From DASZTV01 sp035550655 (GTDB taxonomy: Bacteria > Actinomycetota > Actinomycetes > JAFAQI01): a DNA stretch of 64,000 bases. The DNA lies in assembly GCA_035550655.1 (NCBI GenBank), contig DASZOU010000022.1, forward strand, positions 1-64,000, written 5' to 3'. The notes under the pieces are model-generated. The model searched no databases. It saw only the letters and a program-made list of their open reading frames with translations, and had not been told where the DNA came from. Made by a program: the position numbers and the translations under genes. Numbering within the stretch: position 1 is the stretch's first letter; the number at the start of each line of letters is the position of its first letter. Shown here in pieces: positions 8,067-15,757 of this stretch.

Positions 8067-8776
8067 CCCGGGAGGTGTCCGTACTCGTCGTGGATGACGA
8101 GGCGTCGATCCGGCGTGCGCTTCGGATCAACCTCTCCGCCCGGGAGTACTCCGTCCACACTGCAGAGGACGGCCGTTCCGGGCTGCGGGCGGCGGCCAGC
8201 CACCGCCCCGACGTCGTGATCCTCGACCTCGGGCTCCCCGACATGGACGGCGTCGAGGTGATCCGTGGCCTGCGCGGCTGGTCCCAGGCGCCGATCATCG
8301 TGTTGTCGGCCCGGGAACGCGAGGTCGACAAGGTGGCGGCGCTCGATGCCGGAGCCGACGACTACGTGACCAAGCCGTTCGGGATGGACGAGCTGCTCGC
8401 GAGGCTGCGGGCCGCCACCCGGCGCGCTACCGCCGCGGGACGCGACGAACCGGTCGTGGTCACGGAGCACTTCACGGTCGACCTGGCGGCGAAGCAGGTG
8501 ACGACGCCCGACGGCGCCGAGATCCGGCTCACGCCCACGGAGTGGGAGATCGTCGAGCTGCTCGTTCGCAATGACGGCAAGCTGATCGCAAGCCGCCAGA
8601 TCCTCAGCCAGGTGTGGGGCGACGGTTTCCAGGCCGAGACGCACTACTTGCGGGTGTACCTCGCGCAGATCCGCCGCAAGCTGGAGCCCGACTCGGCCCG
8701 GCCCCGGTATTTCCACACCGAGCCCGGCATGGGCTACCGCTTCGTCTCGGCCTCAGGCGACCGCGCGAGCCGTTAG
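8063..8776 (+). CDS. KdpE-like OmpR-family response regulator
   Basis: The 237-residue protein has an N-terminal receiver with acidic pair Asp11-Asp12, phospho-acceptor Asp55 (ILDLGLPD) and the conserved TKPFG lysine. A C-terminal winged helix with RLTPTEWEIVELL and GYRF motifs follows. The start ATG overlaps the kinase stop. KdpE-type regulators normally activate kdpFABC, but no such operon is in the window. The phased boxes next to kimA are the likely target. It converges on the rpf-like gene with 22 bases between. Confidence 0.9.
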   Translation: MTREVSVLVVDDEASIRRALRINLSAREYSVHTAEDGRSGLRAAASHRPDVVILDLGLPDMDGVEVIRGLRGWSQAPIIVLSAREREVDKVAALDAGADDYVTKPFGMDELLARLRAATRRATAAGRDEPVVVTEHFTVDLAAKQVTTPDGAEIRLTPTEWEIVELLVRNDGKLIASRQILSQVWGDGFQAETHYLRVYLAQIRRKLEPDSARPRYFHTEPGMGYRFVSASGDRASR

Positions 8777-8798
8777 CGCCGCGGTGTGCGGCGACCGC

Positions 8799-9266
8799 CT
8801 AGCGCAGGTGCTCGCGCTGCGAGCAGGCCGGCCACGGGCTCCAGCCGGCGTGCCGGTAGAGGGTGTACGCCGCGTGATCCTGCAGCGCCGGCGCCGCCTG
8901 GTCCGGACGCCCGCTCATCCCGAGGTTCTGCCAGGTCGACTGGGCGAACTGGTAGGCGCCGTAGTAGCCGTTTCCGGTGTTGTCGCGGTAGTTGTTGCCG
9001 GACTCGCAGACCCGCAGCCGGTAGAACTCCCGCTTGAGCTGCGGCGACATGTTGTCGCCGGTCGACCGTGACGACTTCGTCCGGGCGCTGTTGTGCCGCG
9101 ACTGCGCGGGGTGGACGCGGTGGCGGCCGCCGCCCGGGTTGATCGCGGCTGCCGGTCCGGCGCTGGCGAACATCGCAACGATCACGCTTGCGGCGACGAC
9201 GGTTGAAGCGCTGATCCGGCGGGAAGAATGCGTTCTGGTCGGTTCGAGATGAATACCGGCCTGCAC
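8799..9266 (-). CDS. Resuscitation-promoting-factor-like transglycosylase
   Basis: The 155-residue secreted protein has a signal segment (about residues 17-41, ending GPAAA), a short basic linker, and a C-terminal Rpf transglycosylase domain (about 78-149). Catalytic Glu88 sits in VCESGNNY. The fold's disulfide would join Cys87 and Cys148, and the family motif GYYGAYQFAQSTW is present. Rpf proteins cleave peptidoglycan and promote regrowth. There is no LysM or other binding domain, so this is a minimal form. GTG 9266 is the start. A longer frame from 9347 would begin inside the riboswitch. The AAAGGG ribosome-binding site ends four bases before the GTG. Confidence 0.9.
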   Translation of the reverse strand: MQAGIHLEPTRTHSSRRISASTVVAASVIVAMFASAGPAAAINPGGGRHRVHPAQSRHNSARTKSSRSTGDNMSPQLKREFYRLRVCESGNNYRDNTGNGYYGAYQFAQSTWQNLGMSGRPDQAAPALQDHAAYTLYRHAGWSPWPACSQREHLR

Positions 9267-9280
9267 GAGACCCTTTTTCT

Positions 9281-9451
9281 CGGACGCCTGCGAAGTTAGC
9301 TGTCGGGTTCGGACGCGAGTGTCGCCCGGTCGCTTTCGCGACTTCACCCCAAGGGTTCATGATCGAACCCGGGTCGTGCTCTGGGTCCTCCGCTCCCGCC
9401 GTACCGATCCGGTGAGGCTGGTGCGACTCGGTTGGCGGGGTTCGGCGTCCG
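9281..9451 (-). promoter_or_regulatory. c-di-AMP riboswitch (ydaO-yuaA class) upstream of rpf
   Basis: On the minus strand the leader contains the class hallmarks in order: GCGGGAGCGGAGGACCCA, then CTTGGGGTGAA, then CCGAACCCGACAGCTAACTT followed by CGCAGGCG. The ends pair as a perfect 8-bp P1: CGGACGCC (9451-9444) with GGCGTCCG (9288-9281). This class binds c-di-AMP and in actinomycetes usually turns off cell-wall hydrolase genes such as rpf. It ends 14 bases before the GTG start. The next 17 bases can form a small hairpin (CGAGA/TCTCG) with the ribosome-binding site in its loop. Confidence 0.93.
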
Positions 9452-9603
9452 AATCGCACGAATCGTCCGGTTTGTGACGATCTACAAATGACTCTACCGG
9501 TGCCAGTTGTTTCGCGCCAGACCCCTCGCCACACACTGTGTCGCCGGCAACCTCGTGACGCCGCCGTCGAAGTCCCTGCCCCCGCCCTCCTAGAGTTCGC
9601 GCC

Positions 9604-10455
9604 ATGACTGAAGGCCAGACCGGGCCGGCTGAGCTCGCGCGCAAGGCGCACCGCACGCTCGAGCCGCTGCACACGATGTGCTACTTCGCGGCGGAGATGG
9701 GCGATGCGTACGCCGCCGCCGGCGCGAAGGGGACGATGCGCGCCTACTTCGCCGTCCGCTCGGCCCCGATGGGCCTCGTCCCGCTCGAGGTCGTCGTCGC
9801 CACCTTCTACAACTTCGCGCCGCACCTCGTCGCGCAGGCAATCCCCTCCGTGTGGGAGGCGACGTCGCCGGAGGCGCTGATCGCGGCGCGGTACGCCGGC
9901 GTCGACACGGCCTACCGGCGGATCCTCGGCGACGACGTCGTGGCGTCGGCAGAGATGACCGAGGCAGCCGAGCTTGCCCGCGAGGCGACGACGGTGCTGT
10001 CCGGTCTCGGTCGGCCGTTGTTCGCCGGACACGCGGCACTGCCTTGGCCGGAGCCGCCGCACCTGCAGCTGTTCCACGCCCAGACCCTGCTGCGCGAACA
10101 TCGCGGCGACGGCCACGTCGCGGCGCTCACCCTCGCCGGCCTCGACGGCGTCGGTGCCCTCGTCACGCACCTCGCGACGGGAGAGGGCATGGTGAAGCCG
10201 ATGGTTCGGGCGACCCGCGGCTGGACCGACGAGGAGTGGGACGCGGGCGTCGCCCGGGTCACCGAACGCGGCCTGGTGAAGGGCGACGAGCTGACCGAAG
10301 CAGGTCGCGCGCTTCGGGACCAGATCGAGGCCCAAACCGATACGGCCGCAGCCGCGCCGTACCAACATCTAGGCCAGGAACGTGTCGAGCGACTGCGCGA
10401 GCTCGCGCGGCCGTGGTCCAAGGCGATCAGCGCCGACCTGTTCGGAGGGAACTAG
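9604..10455 (+). CDS. SCO6745-family protein
   Basis: The 283-residue helical protein begins ELARKAHRTLEPLHTMCYFAAE. It has the N-terminal helical part and C-terminal winged-helix-like segment (about residues 200-260, with GWTDEEWDAGVARVTERGLV) of a conserved actinobacterial family named after SCO6745. The C-terminal part resembles MarR/ArsR folds, but DNA binding is unproven and no function is established. Its stop overlaps the start of the SDR gene by one base, so the pair is co-translated. It is divergent from the riboswitch-rpf unit. Confidence 0.7.
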   Translation: MTEGQTGPAELARKAHRTLEPLHTMCYFAAEMGDAYAAAGAKGTMRAYFAVRSAPMGLVPLEVVVATFYNFAPHLVAQAIPSVWEATSPEALIAARYAGVDTAYRRILGDDVVASAEMTEAAELAREATTVLSGLGRPLFAGHAALPWPEPPHLQLFHAQTLLREHRGDGHVAALTLAGLDGVGALVTHLATGEGMVKPMVRATRGWTDEEWDAGVARVTERGLVKGDELTEAGRALRDQIEAQTDTAAAAPYQHLGQERVERLRELARPWSKAISADLFGGN

Positions 10456-11210
10456 TGGAACTCGCAGGGAAGGTGGCCTGGATCACCGGCGGCGCACAGG
10501 GGTTCGGTGCCGCCGTGGCGCGCCGGCTGACCTCGCAGGGCGTGCAGGTCGTCGTCTCGGACGTGAAGCGCGACGGCGGCGAAGCCGTCGCGGCTGAGAT
10601 CGGCGGCGCCTTCGTCGAGTGCGACGTCAGCAGCTACGACGCCTGCCAGGCCGCGGTCGCCGCCGTGCTGGAGCGCCACGGGCGCCTCGACATCGCCTTC
10701 CTCAACGCCGGGATCACCACCGGCTGCAGCGTCGCCGACGACTTCGACCCGGCGCTGTACCGGCGCGCGATGGGGGTGAACATCGACGGCGTGGTGTACG
10801 GCGCGCATGCCGCCTTCGCCGCGCTGCGCGCCGACGGCGGCGGTGACCTGATCGCAACCGCCAGCCTCGCGGGCCTGACCGGCACGGCATTCGACCCGAT
10901 CTACGGCGCGAACAAGCACGCCGTCGTCGGCCTGGTCCGGGCCATCGGCGACGACTGGCCGGGCCACGGGATCCGGGTCAACGCCATCTGCCCGGGGTTC
11001 GCCGACACCGAGATCGTCAACGAGATCCGCGGCATGCTGGCCGACAGCGGCATCCCGTTGATCAAGGTGGAGGCCGTGGTGGACGCGTTCATGGCGGCAT
11101 TGACCTCGGGCCGCTCCGCGGAGTGCTGGTACATCCAGCCCGGCCGCGCACCCGAGCCGTTCCGGTTCCGCGGCATCCCCGGGCCGCGGATCGACGGGGA
11201 GCAGGAATAG
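10455..11210 (+). CDS. Short-chain dehydrogenase/reductase (SDR)
   Basis: The 251-residue protein is a classical SDR. It has the nucleotide-binding TGGAQGFG near residues 11-18, the NAG motif, a serine-bearing TASLAG strand, and the catalytic Tyr-x-x-x-Lys in YGANKH. Later a CPGFADTEI segment follows. The GTG start overlaps the upstream TAG and is preceded by GGAGGGA. Substrate is unknown. Pairing with an SCO6745-like protein suggests a small-molecule oxidation step, but this is only context. Confidence 0.88.
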   Translation: MELAGKVAWITGGAQGFGAAVARRLTSQGVQVVVSDVKRDGGEAVAAEIGGAFVECDVSSYDACQAAVAAVLERHGRLDIAFLNAGITTGCSVADDFDPALYRRAMGVNIDGVVYGAHAAFAALRADGGGDLIATASLAGLTGTAFDPIYGANKHAVVGLVRAIGDDWPGHGIRVNAICPGFADTEIVNEIRGMLADSGIPLIKVEAVVDAFMAALTSGRSAECWYIQPGRAPEPFRFRGIPGPRIDGEQE

Positions 11211-11226
11211 TTGCTTACGCAACTAT
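11207..11226. promoter_or_regulatory. Perfect 20-bp palindrome upstream of pirin
   Basis: ATAGTTGC (11207-11214) and GCAACTAT (11219-11226) are perfect 8-bp arms around TTAC. The site begins at the SDR stop codon and lies 38 bases before the pirin start. The shape fits a MarR-family operator. No regulator gene adjoins, and the only MarR gene in the window is at 40227-40739. Confidence 0.55.
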
Positions 11227-11264
11227 GTTGTCGGGACTGACAGACCTGACCTGAGGAGGCCGCG

Positions 11265-12224
11265 ATGCCCGCCGTCACCGTTTCCGACCCGACCGTGCTG
11301 GACCGCGTTCCCGTCGTCGACCCCACGCTGGCGCTCCCGCGGCCGGTCAAGAGCGTGACCACCGCGCCCAGCGGCTTCGAGGGCGAAGGCTTCCCCGTAC
11401 GCCGGGCGTTCGCCGGCGTGGACCTCGCCGAGCTGGACCCGTTCGTGCACATGGACCAGATGGGCGAGGTGGAGTACGCGCCGGGCGAGCCGAAGGGCAC
11501 GTCCTGGCACCCTCACCGCGGCTTCGAGACCGTCACCTACATCCTCGACGGCACTTTCGAGCACCAGGACTCGAACGGCGGCGGCGGCGTGATCACCAAC
11601 GGTGACACGCAATGGATGACCGCCGGCGGCGGCATCCTCCACATCGAGCGGCCGCCGGAGGCGCTCGTCGCCAGCGGTGGCCTGTTTCACGGCATCCAGC
11701 TGTGGGTGAACCTGCCGCGCGCCCAGAAGCTCGTCGCGCCGCGCTACCAGGACCTGCGCGGCGGCCAGGTCGCTCTGCTCACCTCGCCGGACGCTGGCTC
11801 GCTGGTTCGCGTCATCGCGGGTGAGGTCGCGGGGCACGCCGGCCCGGGCTCGACGTACACGCCGATGACGATGGTGCACGCGACGGTGTCGCCCGGGTCG
11901 ACCCTGACGTTGCCGTGGCGCGAGGACTTCAACGCCCTCGGCTACGTTCTGGCAGGGCGCGGTACGGTCGGTGCCGAGGCGATCTCGGTGCACACCGGGC
12001 AGCTCACGGTGTTCGGCAAGGGCGCGTCGATCACCGTCGCCGCCGACGCCGGCCAGGACACGCGGCACGCCGCCGGCCTCGACATCCTCCTGCTCGGCGG
12101 GGCGCCGATCCGCGAGCCGGTCGCGTGGGGCGGCCCGTTCGTGATGAACACCAAAGCCGAGGTGCTTCAGGCGTTCGAGGACTTCCAGCAGGGCCGGCTG
12201 GGCACCATCCCCGCAGCCGGCTAG
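11265..12224 (+). CDS. Pirin-family protein
   Basis: The 319-residue bicupin carries the pirin signature in its N-terminal half: HPHRGFETVTYILDG with the metal-ligand histidines, then an H-Q-D-S turn and a glutamate about 45 residues later. The C-terminal pirin domain (about 190-310) contains HATVSPGSTL. Bacterial pirins bind iron; some oxidise quercetin and others modulate partner proteins. A GAGGAGG ribosome-binding site precedes the ATG. The palindrome just upstream suggests inducible expression. Its stop overlaps that of the convergent GyrI-like gene. Confidence 0.9.
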   Translation: MPAVTVSDPTVLDRVPVVDPTLALPRPVKSVTTAPSGFEGEGFPVRRAFAGVDLAELDPFVHMDQMGEVEYAPGEPKGTSWHPHRGFETVTYILDGTFEHQDSNGGGGVITNGDTQWMTAGGGILHIERPPEALVASGGLFHGIQLWVNLPRAQKLVAPRYQDLRGGQVALLTSPDAGSLVRVIAGEVAGHAGPGSTYTPMTMVHATVSPGSTLTLPWREDFNALGYVLAGRGTVGAEAISVHTGQLTVFGKGASITVAADAGQDTRHAAGLDILLLGGAPIREPVAWGGPFVMNTKAEVLQAFEDFQQGRLGTIPAAG

Positions 12225-12724
12225 GCGGCACCTGAGTTCGCCGAACTTGCGATTTCGTGCCGAAATTCGCGCTCAAACGGTCCGAGAGTGCAAGTTCGCG
12301 AGTGATCGGGAGGGGTGGGCACCCACAGCTCGATCTCGTCATGTCGCTTGTAGAACTCCACCACTGGGCGACCCGGGTCCACCGGCCCCGCGGCCACGAG
12401 CTCGTCGACGCCTGCCGCGATGAGCCCGTAAACAGAGGGCGGCTCCCCCCGGAGCCGCCCGCGACGAAAGCGGCCACCAGGAAGCTCGCCCAACGACAGC
12501 GATAACGACGCCGGATCGTCTCCTGGACGGAGAGGCGTGCAGGTCGCGTACGTTCCCGCTGCCACGTCGACAATCGCGTACATCCGCCGCCCCCGGAGTC
12601 CCACCAGGTCTTCAAACTCCGGCCAGAGCCTCTGAATCTCTCCGAGCTCGTCGCGGCATGTCCGGAGCATGACCGCAACGGGGACACGGTCGATAACGGT
12701 GGCCGGGCCAGCGAGGACGGTCAC
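12221..12724 (-). CDS. GyrI-like (effector-binding) domain protein with a repeat-derived C-terminus
   Basis: The 167-residue protein starts with GTG. It resembles the GyrI/AraC effector-binding fold, with the opening strand VIDRVPVAV, a YGLIAAGVDELVAAG helix, and the terminal strand IELWVPT near residue 137. There is no DNA-binding domain, so it may be a stand-alone ligand binder. The last ~30 residues are encoded by the palindromic element at 12242-12298 and are not part of the fold. The original stop was probably lost when the element inserted. Confidence 0.6.
   Translation of the reverse strand: MTVLAGPATVIDRVPVAVMLRTCRDELGEIQRLWPEFEDLVGLRGRRMYAIVDVAAGTYATCTPLRPGDDPASLSLSLGELPGGRFRRGRLRGEPPSVYGLIAAGVDELVAAGPVDPGRPVVEFYKRHDEIELWVPTPPDHSRTCTLGPFEREFRHEIASSANSGAA
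12242..12298. repeat. Palindromic REP-like element inside the 3' end of the GyrI-like gene
   Basis: Outer arms CGAACTTGC (12242-12250) and GCAAGTTCG (12290-12298) are perfect 9-bp inverses. An inner pair ATTTCG (12252-12257) and CGAAAT (12261-12266) makes a second small stem. The element supplies the C-terminal extension of the overlapping reading frame. Its compact nested stems suggest a non-autonomous repeat rather than coding sequence. Confidence 0.6.
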
Positions 12725-12803
12725 GTGGAACAGTGCACCACGGGACCTGACAGCTTGATCAGAAGCGAGCGAGAACGCCTGATCTCCCGCTCGCTATCGG
12801 CAC

Positions 12804-13214
12804 CTATTCGACAGGCAGTTGGGATTCTGCGCGTTCCAAGGCCCGGCGGGCGACCCGGCGAACCTCGAACCATTCCGGCCGATCGAGTGAGTCCAACTCG
12901 TCGGTGAGAGCAGTCTCAGGCAACGCGCCAAAGGTCACCACGAGCCCGTCCAAAACGTCCGTGAGTGCCGGGGTGAGAACCGGTTCGAGGATGCTCCGCC
13001 ACGATGGCCACATGTCGTTGAGGGAATCGAGCAGTTCAGAGGTCGGCACGCAGGGCGGATGATCCTTGAGGTGCTCGAATGGCTCCGCACGGGTCCAGCC
13101 GCAAGGATGCAACCAGGCGTTCTGAGAATCGGCATCGGCGGCCAGGATCCGCAAATGCTCGGCTAGGTCGGCGAGGCGTGCTCGGGCGAGCTGCATGTCC
13201 TCTGCCTCGCCCAT
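12804..13214 (-). CDS. Hypothetical protein
   Basis: The 136-residue reading frame is soluble and acidic, rich in Leu, Glu and Asp, with no signal peptide or membrane segment. Two tryptophan-containing helices (MWPSWRSILEPVL and RPEWFEVRRVARRAL) are notable. I do not recognise the family. An internal ATG at 13196 could be the start. The base composition is slightly less GC-rich than its neighbours, and it lies among palindromic elements, so a recently acquired or decaying gene is possible. Confidence 0.4.
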   Translation of the reverse strand: MGEAEDMQLARARLADLAEHLRILAADADSQNAWLHPCGWTRAEPFEHLKDHPPCVPTSELLDSLNDMWPSWRSILEPVLTPALTDVLDGLVVTFGALPETALTDELDSLDRPEWFEVRRVARRALERAESQLPVE

Positions 13215-13278
13215 GACGATGAGCGTAGATGCGCTCCAAGCGCCGCGATCGTGACTGAGCGACAGCTCGGTTCGCGGC

Positions 13279-13335
13279 GCCGAGACCTACGTAGAAGGCG
13301 AAACTGGCCGGGAGCGCTCTTACGTAGGTCTCGGC
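13279..13335. repeat. Long inverted repeat (15-bp arms)
   Basis: GCCGAGACCTACGTA (13279-13293) and its exact complement TACGTAGGTCTCGGC (13321-13335) enclose a 27-base centre. The element lies in the 297-bp stretch at 13215-13511, in which no gene is seen. It resembles a non-autonomous intergenic hairpin element more than a terminator. Confidence 0.75.
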
Positions 13336-13383
13336 CGCTTCTAGGTGACGCCGCACGCCGACGGGTCTCCGCTTACTGGCGAG

Positions 13384-13432
13384 CTTGACGAAGAGGGCGT
13401 TATTAGGGCCTCAAAGCGCCTCTTTCGTCAAG
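13384..13432. repeat. Imperfect inverted repeat
   Basis: The outer arms CTTGACGAA (from 13384) and TTCGTCAAG (to 13432) are perfect inverses. They extend imperfectly into GAGGGCG and CGCCTCT, with an AT-rich centre. It is the third palindromic element within 1.2 kb and sits 80 bases beyond the carbonic anhydrase stop, so it could also end that transcript. Confidence 0.6.
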
Positions 13433-13511
13433 ATCGCGGAGGGCAGTCGGCCGCTACAGAGCGCCGGATAGCGGGCGGTATGCGCAAGGCGCGGGCAACC
13501 CTCGCAGCTGG

Positions 13512-14000
13512 CTAGGCGATCTCGCGGAGCAAGCCGGTCGCCACGTCGAAGACGAAGCCCCGGATGTCGTGCGTGCCCTTCAGGTACGGCGAGGAGCGCA
13601 GCGTCGCGACCGACTCGGCGACGTCTTGGTCGACGTCCGCGAAGGAACGCGGCCGCCAGGACGGTGGCTCGCCGCCGTCGGCGACCAGCTCTGCGACGAA
13701 GGCGTCCTCATCGAGGTTGAGCAGGCCGCAGTCGGTGTGGTGGATCACGAGCACCGACTCGGTCTGCAGCCGTCGTTGGCTGATCGCGAGTGAGCGGATC
13801 ACGTCGTCCGTGACGACTCCGCCCGCGTTGCGGATGACGTGCGCTTCACCGAGCTCGAGCCCGAGCATCGCGTGGACGTCCATGCGCGAGTCCATGCACG
13901 TGACGACGGCCAGATGGCGAGCGGGGACAACAGGCCGAGGGCCGTCGTACTTGTCGGCGTAGCGGATGTTGTGCTCGATCAGCTCGTCTGCAGCAGACAC
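13512..14000 (-). CDS. Beta-class carbonic anhydrase
   Basis: The 162-residue enzyme hydrates CO2 to bicarbonate using zinc. Cys35, His88 and Cys91 (TCMDSR and HHTDCG) are the ligands, and Asp37 with Arg39 form the conserved dyad. The GGVVTDDVIRSLAIS and GFVFDVATG segments match the short mycobacterial Rv1284 type. GTG 14000 aligns with the Rv1284 start. GTG 14009 is an alternative, because the nearby GGAGG is only two bases from 14000. It follows the SpoIID/LytB gene on the same strand. Confidence 0.93.
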   Translation of the reverse strand: MSAADELIEHNIRYADKYDGPRPVVPARHLAVVTCMDSRMDVHAMLGLELGEAHVIRNAGGVVTDDVIRSLAISQRRLQTESVLVIHHTDCGLLNLDEDAFVAELVADGGEPPSWRPRSFADVDQDVAESVATLRSSPYLKGTHDIRGFVFDVATGLLREIA

Positions 14001-14065
14001 GTCCTCCACCTCACCCGCCCCCACACACCCAAGTCGGCTGCGCCGACGCTGACCAGGCGACGGTA

Positions 14066-15586
14066 CTAAAGCGGCTTCACCCTCACCGCGTCGGATGCTG
14101 CCGGGCCGCGACCGGCGGCGCTCTTCGCCGCAACCGACGCGGTGTAGTCGCCCGTAGCGATCTTCGAGAACGACGCCGTCAGCGTCGTCGCATCGCCGCT
14201 CACGACGTGGCGCCCAGGAGCCAGCGCAATGCGATAGCCGGTCACCGCGGCTGCTCCCGCGATCGGCGTCGGCGCCTTCCACGTCACCGTGACGGTGTGG
14301 GCCTTCGCCGTTGCCGCGACCGCGGTCGGCGGCCCGGGCGCAGGCGTGGGGCGGAACCACTCGCTTCGCAGCCCGAACGCCGCCGCGAACGCCGAGCCGG
14401 TGAGGGTCTTCGTCCCCGCGCTGCCCACCACGGACAACGCCGTCACCCGCCCGCCCCACGCGCCATGCCCGTCGCGGCCGGTGATCACCAGCTGCTGCAC
14501 CGTCCCGACCGACGGGTACGCCGAGGCGATCGCATCGGCCGAGACGGTCGTGGACCACAGGTGGGAGCTGTTCGGCACCTCGCCGTCGTACGGGTCGTGC
14601 TTAGCCGGCAGGTAGGGCTGTCCGCCCGAAACCGTCCAGCCGCCGTCCGCGGAGAAGTACTGCGCGAAGATCGCGGCGCCGGTGCCGTCGACGATCACCT
14701 CCCCCGCCGTGTCGTGAATCGCGGCGTCCGTCTTCGGTGTCTCCGCGCCGAACCCGCCGTAGGCCTGGTCGCGGGTGTCGCCGTCGATGTCGTACCAGGA
14801 CGCCTTCGGGCTGGCGATCGCGTGCCACGTGTACGTCCGCGCCGCAACGGCCTGCGCCTGCAGGGCGGCGGGCGTCCAGGTCGACGGCATCTCGGCCGGC
14901 ACCACCGACCGCAGGTAGGACTCGACGAGCACGTCGTCGACGACCTGAAACGATCCGGACTGCAGTTGTGCCGCGAGGGTGCCGCGGTAGCGGACGGTCT
15001 TGGTGGCCGCTCCGTTCGGCTCGACGACGCCGATCAGAGCGTCCGGATCGCTCAATGTCGCCGATGTCCCGACATCAGGCGTCATGACCGACCACCCCTT
15101 GACCGAGTGCGCCTGCAGCGAGACGGTCCCTGCCGTCTTGCGGAGCCGCCACAGATCGATCGCGTCACCGGCATCGGTCTGCGTCGGGAGCACCGTCGCG
15201 TCGCCGGCCTGCGGCGTGAGGGTCAGCCCGTCAGCCGGCTCGACCTCCAGATACCTGTGGGCCGGGGCCGCCGCCGCGGTCAGCAGCACGCGGACCTGCT
15301 GGGTGACGGGCTCCGTCGCGAGCGTGGTGTGCGGGTAGTAGAAGTGCAGGATCTGGTTGCTGGACAGATCCGCCACCTTGGCCGCGCCGTAGGCGCCCCA
15401 CTGCGACAGGCCGTGGCCGTGGCCGAACCCCCGACCCTGGATCGTGTAGACGCCCCCTGGCGGGACGGGATAGGCCTCGTTGAGCGCAGGCGGCGACCCG
15501 TCACCGCGCGCCGCGGCGGGAACCAGCGCCGCACCGACGGTGGCAGCCGCGATCAGCACAACCAGGCGCCGCGTCACATCCGTCAC
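14066..15586 (-). CDS. SpoIID/LytB domain protein with C-terminal fibronectin-III-like domain
   Basis: The 506-residue protein has a signal peptide (about 1-28) and then a GRGFGHGHGLSQWGAYG motif. The SpoIID core includes ESYLRSVVPAEMPSTW and QAQAVAARTY near residues 225-250, with the catalytic glutamate in PAEM. The last ~95 residues (from PGPPTAVAATAKAHTVTVTWKAP) form a fibronectin type III-like module. SpoIID proteins are lytic transglycosylases acting on denuded glycan. In non-endospore actinomycetes they are taken to be wall-remodelling enzymes. It acts outside the membrane. Confidence 0.88.
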   Translation of the reverse strand: MTDVTRRLVVLIAAATVGAALVPAAARGDGSPPALNEAYPVPPGGVYTIQGRGFGHGHGLSQWGAYGAAKVADLSSNQILHFYYPHTTLATEPVTQQVRVLLTAAAAPAHRYLEVEPADGLTLTPQAGDATVLPTQTDAGDAIDLWRLRKTAGTVSLQAHSVKGWSVMTPDVGTSATLSDPDALIGVVEPNGAATKTVRYRGTLAAQLQSGSFQVVDDVLVESYLRSVVPAEMPSTWTPAALQAQAVAARTYTWHAIASPKASWYDIDGDTRDQAYGGFGAETPKTDAAIHDTAGEVIVDGTGAAIFAQYFSADGGWTVSGGQPYLPAKHDPYDGEVPNSSHLWSTTVSADAIASAYPSVGTVQQLVITGRDGHGAWGGRVTALSVVGSAGTKTLTGSAFAAAFGLRSEWFRPTPAPGPPTAVAATAKAHTVTVTWKAPTPIAGAAAVTGYRIALAPGRHVVSGDATTLTASFSKIATGDYTASVAAKSAAGRGPAASDAVRVKPL

Positions 15587-15698
15587 GATGGAATCAACCC
15601 TACGGGCAACTTTTCACCGATCCCGGCAACCGACACCGGCGCTGCGGCGTCCTTAGGAATGCTTCAGCAACCCCGCCCTATCATCGACAGTCACTGAT

Positions 15699-15716
15699 CA
15701 GGTCGCCCGCGACCTG
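15699..15716. promoter_or_regulatory. Palindrome upstream of the first LCP gene
   Basis: CAGGTCGC (15699-15706) and GCGACCTG (15709-15716) are perfect 8-bp arms with a 2-bp centre. The site is about 40 bases before the LCP start, in the divergent promoter region shared with the SpoIID gene. It could be an operator or a leader hairpin. No matching regulator is identified. Confidence 0.35.
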
Positions 15717-15757
15717 CGAGGTCGCGCTCCGCGCGACAGATAAAGGGGAGCCTCCGC

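Noticed and set aside
9267..9347. ATG 9347 as the Rpf start
   Set aside because: It lies within the c-di-AMP aptamer, and the added residues translate the conserved RNA core.
13215..13511. Possible small gene in the 297-bp gap
   Set aside because: Only short frames occur and the region is dominated by two inverted repeats; no ribosome-binding site with a plausible product was found.
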